A stretch of 6,787 nt of DNA. Source: an uncultured Bacteroidales bacterium. Its GTDB lineage: Bacteria; Bacteroidota; Bacteroidia; Bacteroidales; Paludibacteraceae. The stretch spans positions 1-6,787 of the forward strand of contig CAMOHN010000055.1 of assembly GCA_946615455.1 (NCBI GenBank), written 5' to 3'. How positions within the stretch are numbered: the stretch's first letter is position 1; each line of letters starts with the position of its first letter. Below the pieces are notes generated by a model. The model was not told the DNA's origin. It was given only the letters and a program-made list of their open reading frames with translations, and searched no databases. The position numbers and the translations under genes are program-made. Below, piece by piece: positions 1 through 5,493 of this stretch.

Positions 1-399
1 GTGGCGGCTGCCTGTGCATTGTCCCCGCTGCCCGTGCTCTCCGGCATCGGACATACCAAGGATGTGAGTGTGACTGACCAAGTGGTTTTTATGCCATTGA
101 AAACACCAACAGCGGTGGCTGACTATCTCCTCCAATTAGTACAGGCACAAGCCGAGCGGGTAGAACGGCTCCGTCTGCGTTTACAGCAGACGGCGGACAA
201 GCAGGTGCTCATCCGCCGTCACAAGATTGAGATGCTGCGGCATCGGTTGCAGTTGTGTTCACCCGAGCGTATTTTCCGTATGGGCTATTCGCTCTCCACG
301 GTCGATGGTCGGGTGCTGCGCTCGGTCGGACAGGTTGCCAAGGGACAGACCATTAAGACCCATTTGGCAGACGGCTGCCTGACCTCTACGGTGGACTAA
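1..399 (+). CDS. xseA: Exonuclease VII large subunit, C-terminal part (5' end outside window)
   Basis: This is the C-terminal 132 codons of the large, catalytic subunit of exonuclease VII, which degrades single-stranded DNA from either end into oligonucleotides. The frame is open at base 1. The GTG there is read as an internal Val, because the family protein is about 400 residues and the match begins mid-domain. Visible residues 11-21 hold the family motif GIGHTKD; its His18 and Asp21 correspond to residues proposed as catalytic in E. coli XseA. KTPTAVADYLL (34-44) is the usual next block. Residues about 47-90 are a charged, Leu/Arg/Gln-rich helix fitting the long coiled coil that binds small XseB subunits. 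The closing segment PERIFRMGYSL plus a DGRVLRS...GQTIKTHLADG strand region is the typical C-terminal domain. The stop TAA at 397-399 overlaps the stop of the convergent hydrolase gene. No xseB follows. Identification is very secure. Confidence 0.95.
   Translation: MAAACALSPLPVLSGIGHTKDVSVTDQVVFMPLKTPTAVADYLLQLVQAQAERVERLRLRLQQTADKQVLIRRHKIEMLRHRLQLCSPERIFRMGYSLSTVDGRVLRSVGQVAKGQTIKTHLADGCLTSTVD
189..220. repeat. 9-bp perfect inverted repeat inside xseA
   Basis: GACGGCGGA (189-197) and TCCGCCGTC (212-220) are perfect inverted copies separated by 14 bases. They lie inside the coding sequence for the coiled-coil part of XseA, and no T-run follows. It is probably a coincidence of GC-rich codons and not a functional hairpin. 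Confidence 0.3.
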
Positions 400-1109
400 G
401 CCACCAGCGCGCGCAGTTGTCCCGCCAACGAGTCTGCCAGTAGGGTCAGTCCGGCATCATTGGGGTGAATGCCGTCAGCACAAAGATAATCCGATGCCGA
501 TTGACCGGCTCCAATATGCAATGAACCGTCTAGGAGACAAACACCCTGATCAGCAGCTATCTGTCTTACGGTTTGGTTGTATAGTTCGTGCCCGGCTATG
601 ATCCTGTCGGTTGTACCATTGAGCCATGCCAGCACATTGCCTCGCTGCAGCTCTGTCAGGTTGCGCGTGACAAATTCGAAATAGCGGTTGGCATCCATGG
701 GAGGCAAGGACATGATGAACGGCGTAGCACCTTTGTGCCGGATGCGCTCAATCATTCGCTTGTAGGCTTCAATAAAGTCTGTTAAAACCGTCTTAGGCTC
801 ATGTGCCGAGTGGGGCTGCTCAGCTATGGATTGCCAGTCATAGTCGCTGTCGTTGCCTCCATAACAGAGTAGCACGTTCTGTCCGGTCTGCAGTCGGTCC
901 TCATAGCGTTCGACCATCTTCTCGCCCACCGATGCTGTGCAGCCGAAGCGGGCATAATTGGCAGCCGTCACCCCCAAACGCTGTGCACACCGCTCAATGA
1001 GCGATTGGGCTGTGAGTTCATACTCGGGCTTACCGTCTTCGCGAAGGCGGCGAAGCACCACACCTTTCATAATAGAATCACCAAATCCTGCTAACATATC
1101 CATATCCAT
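396..1109 (-). CDS. SGNH/GDSL-family hydrolase, cytoplasmic
   Basis: This 237-residue protein is a predicted esterase or lipase-like hydrolase of the SGNH/GDSL superfamily. The four signature blocks are present. Block I is GFGDSI with nucleophile Ser12, block II is Gly56 in RFGCT, block III is GGND at 84-87 with the oxyanion Asn86, and block V is DGIHPN with Asp212 and His215. The length is normal for a single SGNH domain. There is no signal peptide or membrane segment, so it should act in the cytoplasm; the substrate cannot be told from sequence. The N-terminus MDMDM offers three in-frame starts (1109, 1103, 1097). The conserved fold begins right after, so any of them would give a complete enzyme. 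A strong Bacteroidota-type promoter lies about 40 bp upstream, and there is no Shine-Dalgarno sequence. The gene is divergent from the LytTR regulator gene and converges on xseA, with a 4-bp overlap of stops. Confidence 0.9.
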   Translation of the reverse strand: MDMDMLAGFGDSIMKGVVLRRLREDGKPEYELTAQSLIERCAQRLGVTAANYARFGCTASVGEKMVERYEDRLQTGQNVLLCYGGNDSDYDWQSIAEQPHSAHEPKTVLTDFIEAYKRMIERIRHKGATPFIMSLPPMDANRYFEFVTRNLTELQRGNVLAWLNGTTDRIIAGHELYNQTVRQIAADQGVCLLDGSLHIGAGQSASDYLCADGIHPNDAGLTLLADSLAGQLRALVA

Positions 1110-1146
1110 TATTAAAAAGTAAAGTCGTTTTTCGTGTTTGACGGCG

Positions 1147-1178
1147 CAAAAGTATGCCGACTTGCAACAGAGGACAAA
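1147..1178 (-). promoter_or_regulatory. Bacteroidota-type promoter for the SGNH hydrolase gene
   Basis: On the minus strand, TTTG (1178-1175) is followed by a spacer of exactly 20 bases and then TACTTTTG (1154-1147). This is a perfect match to the published Bacteroides primary-sigma consensus (-33 TTTG, 19-21 bases, -7 TAnnTTTG). Transcription should start near 1140, giving a leader of about 30 bases before the hydrolase ATG at 1109. One TGACTAA box (1185-1191) ends about 6 bp upstream of the -33 element, a position suited to an activator or modulator. Confidence 0.75.
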
Positions 1179-1184
1179 AGCGGG

Positions 1185-1251
1185 TGACTAAAACGAGTAA
1201 ATAACTGACAAATCGCAAATATGATGACAAAATATGCTATTTTGTGACTAA
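1185..1251 (+). promoter_or_regulatory. Array of four phased TGACWAA direct repeats (putative operator)
   Basis: Four same-strand heptamers are visible: TGACTAA at 1185-1191, TGACAAA at 1206-1212, TGACAAA at 1225-1231 and TGACTAA at 1245-1251. Their start-to-start distances are 21, 19 and 20 bp, so all fall on nearly the same face of the helix. The outer two share the longer GTGACTAAAA (1184-1193 and 1244-1253). A fifth copy is inverted at 1269-1275. LytTR-domain proteins typically bind short direct repeats about 21 bp apart, and the array lies directly upstream of a LytTR gene. It is therefore inferred to be that protein's binding region, though the box sequence is not a textbook LytTR consensus. 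In an AT-rich region some of this could arise by chance, but four copies at a regular period are striking. Confidence 0.55.
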
Positions 1252-1272
1252 AATAACATAAAACTAATTTAG
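1241..1272 (+). promoter_or_regulatory. Candidate promoter of the LytTR regulator gene
   Basis: On the plus strand, TTTG (1241-1244) is followed by 20 bases and then TAATTTAG (1265-1272), which differs from the Bacteroidota -7 element TAnnTTTG at one position. Transcription would begin near 1279 and leave a leader of about 65 bases before the regulator ATG at 1345. An alternative -7 element GTGTTTTG (1301-1308) has no TTTG at the right distance upstream and is less likely. Both promoter elements are overlapped by the arms of the palindrome at 1243-1277. Confidence 0.45.
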
Positions 1273-1277
1273 TCACA
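1243..1277. repeat. Perfect 10-bp palindrome over the regulator promoter
   Basis: TGTGACTAAA (1243-1252) and TTTAGTCACA (1268-1277) are exact inverted copies, separated by 15 bases and centred 25 bp apart. Each arm contains the TGACTAA box of the upstream array. The left arm touches the candidate -33 element and the right arm covers the candidate -7 element, so a protein bound here would be expected to block RNA polymerase. No T-run follows, so this looks like a DNA operator and not a terminator. Confidence 0.55.
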
Positions 1278-1333
1278 CCAGTATAAGTGACGGATGGCAC
1301 GTGTTTTGTAGCTAGAGAAATGGGGAAATAAAA

Positions 1334-1348
1334 ATGATACGATTATGA
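1334..1348 (+). other. Possible four-codon upstream minigene overlapping the regulator start
   Basis: An ATG at 1334 opens a frame reading Met-Ile-Arg-Leu and stopping at TGA (1346-1348). Its last bases overlap the regulator ATG (1345-1347) in the coupling arrangement ATGA. A GGGGA stretch (1322-1326) sits 7 bases before the minigene ATG, a suitable ribosome-binding distance, but is about 18 bases from the regulator ATG. Translation might therefore begin at the minigene and re-start at the regulator. This is inference from position only, since a frame this short can occur by chance. Confidence 0.3.
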
Positions 1349-2154
1349 CACAAGAGACACTGGTTCCGATGGTTTATACCAGACTGAGTTGTGTGATGAG
1401 TTATATACTCCTCATACCGACATTCTTTTTGGTTTTTATGATTCTTTATCGCCCCGAGCGTGCTGTTGCCTTCTTCGATATGGGCAAGGGCATGCTTTCG
1501 TTCAATGTGACGATAGTGAGTTGCATCTTGTTAGGTGTGATGATTCTCTCTCGCGTTTTGATGGCGGTGACGGCACATCGTTGGTCGCTGACTAAGAGAG
1601 GGTGGATAGGTTGGCAGGCAGGGGAGGTTGTGGCCATGGGCTTGTTTACGGCTCTGTATATGACGTTGATGTATCACGGGCAATATACCTATTATGGCGT
1701 AGCCGGAGGTTGTATCATGATGCTGACCGCTGTGCTGATCTATCCTTACCTGATGGCGGGATGGCTATGGCGTGAGATGGGGCAGCGTGAGTTGGCGGAG
1801 GTGGATGACGATTCGCTTATGCGTTTCCGTAATACACAGAAACAGGTCAAACTGCTTATCGCATCGTCTGCCGTGCTCTACATAGAGGCTAAGGAAAACT
1901 ATGTCATCATTCATTATAAGGACGGTGACAAAATTCGTGAATACACCTTGCGTTCGTCCATGGTGGCACTGGAAGGGTTGTTGCAAAAGCATGGTATAGT
2001 GCGCTGTCAGCGCAGTTATTACATCAACCCTGTGCATGTGAAAGTGCTGCGGAAAGATAAAGAAGGGATGATCAGCGCTGAACTGACCACCCCCAATCAA
2101 AAGGCTATTCCCGTATCGCCTAAGTATTACGAGGCGCTTACTGCTCTGCTTTAA
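1345..2154 (+). CDS. Membrane-anchored LytTR-family transcriptional regulator
   Basis: This 269-residue protein has an N-terminal membrane domain and a C-terminal LytTR DNA-binding domain. Four hydrophobic helices are visible at about 16-35, 53-75, 93-111 and 117-141. A charged linker (145-165) follows, and then the LytTR domain (about 168-266) with its hallmarks VLYIEAKENYVIIHY, the IVRCQRSYYIN motif (residues 218-227; family pattern RxHRSyxVN) and IPVSPKYYEAL at the end. It has no receiver domain or histidine-kinase partner nearby, so it is not a classical two-component regulator. The membrane part presumably senses a signal or is held by a partner, as in membrane LytTR proteins common in Bacteroidota. 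The signal is unknown. The start is the only in-frame ATG, because a TAG closes the frame at 1309-1311. It is divergent from the SGNH hydrolase, and the phased boxes upstream suggest autoregulation. Domain assignment is secure; targets are inference. Confidence 0.9.
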   Translation: MTQETLVPMVYTRLSCVMSYILLIPTFFLVFMILYRPERAVAFFDMGKGMLSFNVTIVSCILLGVMILSRVLMAVTAHRWSLTKRGWIGWQAGEVVAMGLFTALYMTLMYHGQYTYYGVAGGCIMMLTAVLIYPYLMAGWLWREMGQRELAEVDDDSLMRFRNTQKQVKLLIASSAVLYIEAKENYVIIHYKDGDKIREYTLRSSMVALEGLLQKHGIVRCQRSYYINPVHVKVLRKDKEGMISAELTTPNQKAIPVSPKYYEALTALL

Positions 2155-2172
2155 GACTCTTTACATCTTAAA
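2150..2172. other. Short AT-rich hairpin spanning the convergent 3' ends
   Basis: TTTAAGA (2150-2156) and TCTTAAA (2166-2172) form a perfect 7-bp inverted repeat with a 9-base loop. It contains the stop codons of both the LytTR gene (2152-2154) and the DUF486 gene (2161-2163). It has only one G-C pair and no convincing T-run, so it is at best a weak two-way RNA 3'-end signal. No better terminator is visible between the two converging units. Confidence 0.25.
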
Positions 2173-2526
2173 CACAAAATACACTGCCAGTATCATCAGT
2201 GCTGCCGCCACGATGTGATTCCACTTAATGGGCATGTGGAATGCCACTACGGAAAAAACAACGAATACGGTCAGGGTGATGACCTCTTGCAGGATCTTGA
2301 GTTGCATAAGATTGAAGGGACCGCCGTTGCCGTCAAATCCGAGGCGGTTGGCGGGCACTTGCAGGCAGTATTCAAAGAAAGCAATGCCCCACGACAATGC
2401 AATGACAGCAATCAGCGGCAGGTGTTGAAACCATTTCATCTCGCCCATTTTCAGGTGCCCGTACCATGCCAAGGTCATGAATACATTGGAGCAGATGAGC
2501 AGCAGTATGGTATAGAGTCCTTTCAT
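2161..2526 (-). CDS. DMT-superfamily small membrane protein (DUF486)
   Basis: This 121-residue integral membrane protein has four predicted helices at about 3-22, 35-53, 79-96 and 103-119. The block FEYCLQVPANRLGF (51-64) followed by GPFNLMQLKILQEVITL (69-85) is characteristic of the DUF486 branch of the drug/metabolite transporter superfamily, and the length matches that family. Four-helix DMT proteins usually work as dimers, but the substrate of this branch is not known to me. Its ATG overlaps the stop of the upstream aldolase-like gene in the form ATGA, implying translational coupling and perhaps a related role such as moving an amino acid or its breakdown product. It is the last gene of the leftward unit. 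Its stop lies 6 bp from the stop of the LytTR gene. Family is secure, function is not. Confidence 0.88.
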   Translation of the reverse strand: MKGLYTILLLICSNVFMTLAWYGHLKMGEMKWFQHLPLIAVIALSWGIAFFEYCLQVPANRLGFDGNGGPFNLMQLKILQEVITLTVFVVFSVVAFHMPIKWNHIVAAALMILAVYFVFKM

Positions 2527-3593
2527 AGTGCATCAATGAGTTTGGTCACATTCTCTTCGCGCGTTGCCCAGCAGGTGCAGATTCGCACAATGAGGCGTCC
2601 GTCAGGCGTATGTTCGCCTTCATCCAAAACAAAGTCTTTGCTCAAGGCTTCATACTGCTCGGGTGTCATGAGGGCAAACTGCTGGTTGGTGTAACTGTCA
2701 TAGGCCAGTTCATAGTGTTTGTCCAATAGTGCCTCACGGATTCGCATGGCCTGCCCAATGGCATGAGAGGATAGGCGCTGGTAGAGTTTGTTCTTCCCGA
2801 AGAGGGTGAGGAACTGCAGTCCGAGCAACCGTCCCTTTGCCAGCATGGCTCCGCCTTGTTTGATAAGGTATCGGAAGTCCCTACGATACAGCGGGTTGGT
2901 AATCACCAATGCTTCGCCGAACAAGGCTCCTTGCTTGGTGCCACCGATATAGAACAGGTCGGTCAGCCGTGCAATGTCCTGTAGGGTAAGGTCGCAAGCG
3001 GGCGAACTAAGCCCATATCCCAAGCGTGCACCGTCTATATAGAGTGGCAGGCTGTATTGGCGGCAGATCGTACTGATGGTTTCCAACTCATTTTTTGTGT
3101 AGAGCAACCCTGTTTCGGTTGGGAAACTCAGATAAACCATGCCGGGTTGTACGCAGTGCTCGATATTGGGGTCATAGAGGTGGTGCAGAATAGCGTTTTG
3201 TATCTGTGCGGCAGTGAGTTTGCCATCATAGGAAGACAAAGCGATTACCTTGTGCCCGCTGTGCTCAATGGCTCCCGTCTCGTGTACATTGACATGCCCC
3301 GATTGTGCGGCTATCACCCCTTGATGGGGGCGGAGTAGGGCACGAATGACTATGTCATTGGTCTGTGTTCCGCCCACCAGGAAATGCACCGTTCCGGCTG
3401 TTTCCGCCTCTCGCCATAAGGGAGCAGCGTCTTTCTGGCGTTGCAGTCCGCACAGAACGGCTATCTGCCGTTTGGCTTGCAGGGAATACGGATCCAATCC
3501 GTAGCCGACGGTCTGCTCCATGTTGGTCTGTGCAAGGCGTTTGAGGATTTCCGGTGCGCAGCCCTCCTGATAATCACATGCAAAATAGATCAT
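2523..3593 (-). CDS. Threonine-aldolase-like PLP-dependent enzyme (beta-eliminating lyase family)
   Basis: This 356-residue fold-type I pyridoxal-phosphate enzyme is related to low-specificity L-threonine aldolase, which splits threonine or allo-threonine into glycine and acetaldehyde. The cofactor Lys is K220 in YIGGTKQGALFGEA. D187 in YIDGARLG should pair with the pyridine nitrogen, GGTQTN (74-79) binds phosphate, and H104 in HVNVHETGAIE is the expected ring-stacking residue. The C-terminal small domain ends in VRICTCWATREENV. All catalytic elements are present, so it should be active, though substrate preference within the family cannot be read from sequence. Between Cys48 and VHFLVGG there appear to be roughly 14 more residues than in relatives I remember, rich in charged residues. 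It starts 6 bp after the pfkA stop and overlaps the DUF486 gene by 4 bp. The symbol ltaE is possible but withheld. Confidence 0.88.
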   Translation of the reverse strand: MIYFACDYQEGCAPEILKRLAQTNMEQTVGYGLDPYSLQAKRQIAVLCGLQRQKDAAPLWREAETAGTVHFLVGGTQTNDIVIRALLRPHQGVIAAQSGHVNVHETGAIEHSGHKVIALSSYDGKLTAAQIQNAILHHLYDPNIEHCVQPGMVYLSFPTETGLLYTKNELETISTICRQYSLPLYIDGARLGYGLSSPACDLTLQDIARLTDLFYIGGTKQGALFGEALVITNPLYRRDFRYLIKQGGAMLAKGRLLGLQFLTLFGKNKLYQRLSSHAIGQAMRIREALLDKHYELAYDSYTNQQFALMTPEQYEALSKDFVLDEGEHTPDGRLIVRICTCWATREENVTKLIDAL

Positions 3594-3599
3594 CTTGGT

Positions 3600-4583
3600 T
3601 TAGATACTGAGAATCTGCATAGCCTGCCATGTGTCGGCTTTGACATCTTTCTTGTAGCGTATGGCGCGTGAGAGGGGAATATAGACAATCTCATCGTTTT
3701 GCACGCCTACCATAATGCTGCGTTGCTCGTCCAAGAGAGCTTGAATGGCGGCACAGCCCATGCGTGAGGCAAGGATACGGTCTTTGGCAGTGGGACGACC
3801 ACCGCGTTGCAGGTGTCCCAGAATGGTGGTGCGGACATTGTATTCAGGGTTGTTCTGCTCAATCTCTTTTTGCACGGCAAGTGCGCCGCCTTCGACAGCA
3901 TGTTCTTGCACAAGCACGATACTGCTGTTCTTTGACTTGCGGCGACCATGACCAATGGCGGCTTCGATTTGTTCGGCAACGGTGGCACGTTCGGGTATGA
4001 CGGCTGCCTCAGCACCGGCTGCTACAGCGGCATTGAGGGTCAGAAAACCGGCATCACGCCCCATGACCTCTACCAGAAAGACACGCTCGTGGCTGGTGGC
4101 TGTGTCACGCAATTTGTCCACACAGTCCATGATCGTGTTCAGGGCTGTGTCATAACCGATGGTGGCATCCGTGCCCCAAAGGTCGTTGTCAATGGTGCCG
4201 GGAATGCCTATGATGGGAATGTTGTATTCTTGTGCAAGAATGCGCGCTCCGGTGAATGTGCCGTCACCACCGATGACGATGAGGGCATCGATTTGTTCGC
4301 GTTGGATGGTCTCGTAGGCACGCTTGCGCCCTTCGGGTGTGCGGAACTCTTCGCTGCGAGCCGACTTGAGAATGGTGCCGCCACGCTGGATGATACCGCT
4401 GACATCTTGGCTGGTAAACTCTGCCACTTCGCCATCCATCAAGCCTTTGTAGCCGCGATAGATGGCTTTGACACGCATCTGATTGCTCAGCGCGGCACGG
4501 GTCACGGCACGAACGGCTGCATTCATACCGGGGGCATCACCTCCAGAGGTGAGAACACCCACTGTTTTGATTTTGTATTCCAT
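3600..4583 (-). CDS. pfkA: ATP-dependent 6-phosphofructokinase
   Basis: This 327-residue enzyme phosphorylates fructose 6-phosphate with ATP, the committed step of glycolysis, in the cytoplasm. Length and motifs fit the bacterial A1 group. GGDAPGMNAAVR (14-25) and IGGDGTF (104-110) bind ATP. The Gly after GGD, where PPi-dependent enzymes carry Asp, indicates ATP use. TIDND (130-134) holds the catalytic Asp132, and MGRDAGF (174-180) and RTTILGHLQRGG (251-262) bind fructose 6-phosphate. Arg25 and Arg29 match E. coli Arg21 and Arg25 of the allosteric effector site, and Glu198 matches Glu187. The residue matching Arg54 appears to be Thr, so effector control may differ. It lies 22 bp after ispH and 6 bp before the aldolase-like gene, in the leftward unit. 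No promoter or Shine-Dalgarno sequence is evident in the 22-bp gap. Confidence 0.97.
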   Translation of the reverse strand: MEYKIKTVGVLTSGGDAPGMNAAVRAVTRAALSNQMRVKAIYRGYKGLMDGEVAEFTSQDVSGIIQRGGTILKSARSEEFRTPEGRKRAYETIQREQIDALIVIGGDGTFTGARILAQEYNIPIIGIPGTIDNDLWGTDATIGYDTALNTIMDCVDKLRDTATSHERVFLVEVMGRDAGFLTLNAAVAAGAEAAVIPERATVAEQIEAAIGHGRRKSKNSSIVLVQEHAVEGGALAVQKEIEQNNPEYNVRTTILGHLQRGGRPTAKDRILASRMGCAAIQALLDEQRSIMVGVQNDEIVYIPLSRAIRYKKDVKADTWQAMQILSI

Positions 4584-4605
4584 AATGGTTCATATATTTG
4601 AAGGT

Positions 4606-5493
4606 TCAACGATTCGAAGATGTGTCTATTTCTTCAAGTGTCTGCTTGACTTGTTCCAGTAGCCACAATGGGGTGGATGTGGCACCGCATACCCCCACTT
4701 TGAGGTCAGTGAGGTCTTTAGGTAGCATGTTGCGGCTGACCTCGTCGGGCGAGGTGATGAACAGCGTACCGGGATTGGCTTCACAACAATGGGCAAAGAG
4801 CACCTTAGCATTGGACGATTTCTCGCCTCCCACAAAGAAGACGATATCTTGTTGCCGCGCAAATTCTTTGAGACGGTCTACTCTGCCTGCCACGTTGCGA
4901 CAGATGGTGTCGTGCCACTCAAATACAGGCAGCGGCCCAGCTAACCGGCTGCGCCGTTGCTCAATACCAGCTATGATGGCGCGAAATGCTTCCACCGACT
5001 TGGTCGTTTGTGAGAAGAGGAACACAGGACGGCTGAAATCTATCTGTTCGAGGTCGTTTTCCGTCTCAATGACCAGTGCCGTGTCGTGTGTCTGTCCTTT
5101 CAGTCCGATGACCTCGGCATGTCCCACTTTGCCAAAGATGACGATCTGTGCGTCAGGATGTGCCTCATAGGTCTGGCGGATGCGCTGTTGTAGGCGTTTG
5201 ACAACAGGACAGGTGGCATCAATAATCTCAATCTCGTTGGCTTCGGCTATATGATAGGTGGAAGGCGGTTCGCCGTGTGCACGGAGCAGTACGCGACCGC
5301 CACGAAGGGAACGCAAGGCATCATAGTCGATGGTTTGCAATCCCATCAGTTCCAAGCGTTCGACTTCTTGCCCGTTGTGCACAATATCCCCTAAACAGAA
5401 CAATTGTCCTTGACGGAGTTGGGCTTCGGCTGTGCGGATAGCCCCTGTCACTCCAAAACAGAAACCACTGTGTTGGTCAACGGATACGGTCAT
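4606..5493 (-). CDS. ispH: 4-hydroxy-3-methylbut-2-enyl diphosphate reductase
   Basis: This 295-residue [4Fe-4S] enzyme reduces HMBPP to IPP and DMAPP, the last step of the MEP isoprenoid pathway. The three cluster cysteines are C12 (SGFCFGV), C95 (DATCPVV) and C198 (DTICRN). Substrate-binding residues are also visible: H39 in DIVHN, H73 in RAHGEP, H125 and E127 in GHAEV, the SQTT motif (161-164), S226-S227-N228 in GGEKSSNAK, and S273 in ATSTPLW. Length and motif spacing are normal for the family. The start at 5493 is supported because the conserved N-terminal cysteine motif follows at the usual distance. The start lies inside the 3' end of cmk, a 17-bp overlap in a different frame, so translation is probably coupled. 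IspH supplies precursors for menaquinone and undecaprenyl phosphate. Confidence 0.97.
   Translation of the reverse strand: MTVSVDQHSGFCFGVTGAIRTAEAQLRQGQLFCLGDIVHNGQEVERLELMGLQTIDYDALRSLRGGRVLLRAHGEPPSTYHIAEANEIEIIDATCPVVKRLQQRIRQTYEAHPDAQIVIFGKVGHAEVIGLKGQTHDTALVIETENDLEQIDFSRPVFLFSQTTKSVEAFRAIIAGIEQRRSRLAGPLPVFEWHDTICRNVAGRVDRLKEFARQQDIVFFVGGEKSSNAKVLFAHCCEANPGTLFITSPDEVSRNMLPKDLTDLKVGVCGATSTPLWLLEQVKQTLEEIDTSSNR

Noticed and set aside
1..3. GTG at base 1 as the true start of the first gene
   Set aside because: The protein begins in the middle of the conserved catalytic domain of XseA, so the gene simply runs in from the left of the window.
1185..1251. The TGACWAA repeats as a CRISPR-like or plasmid-origin iteron array
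   Set aside because: The repeats are only 7-9 bp, with no replication or cas gene nearby, and they lie between two promoters. An operator is the simpler reading.
1112..1300. A 62-codon minus-strand open frame across the divergent regulatory region
   Set aside because: It covers the hydrolase promoter and the box array, shows no recognisable domain, and would put a coding sequence over the best promoter match. It looks like a chance frame in AT-rich DNA.
2117..2136. Short inverted repeat CGCCT/AGGCG near the 3' end of the LytTR gene as a terminator
   Set aside because: It is only 5 bp per arm, lies inside the coding sequence, and has no T-run, so it is too weak to call.
2215..2694. A 159-codon plus-strand open frame opposite the DUF486 gene and the end of the aldolase-like gene
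   Set aside because: It spans the junction of two well-supported genes on the other strand and has no recognisable domain.
3948..4601. A 217-codon plus-strand open frame opposite pfkA
   Set aside because: It is exactly antisense to a complete, motif-perfect pfkA. The translation has no family resemblance, and it is explained by codon bias on the real strand.
4598..5170. A 190-codon plus-strand open frame opposite ispH
   Set aside because: It is a Ser/Cys-rich translation typical of an antisense shadow. IspH on the minus strand carries all catalytic residues.
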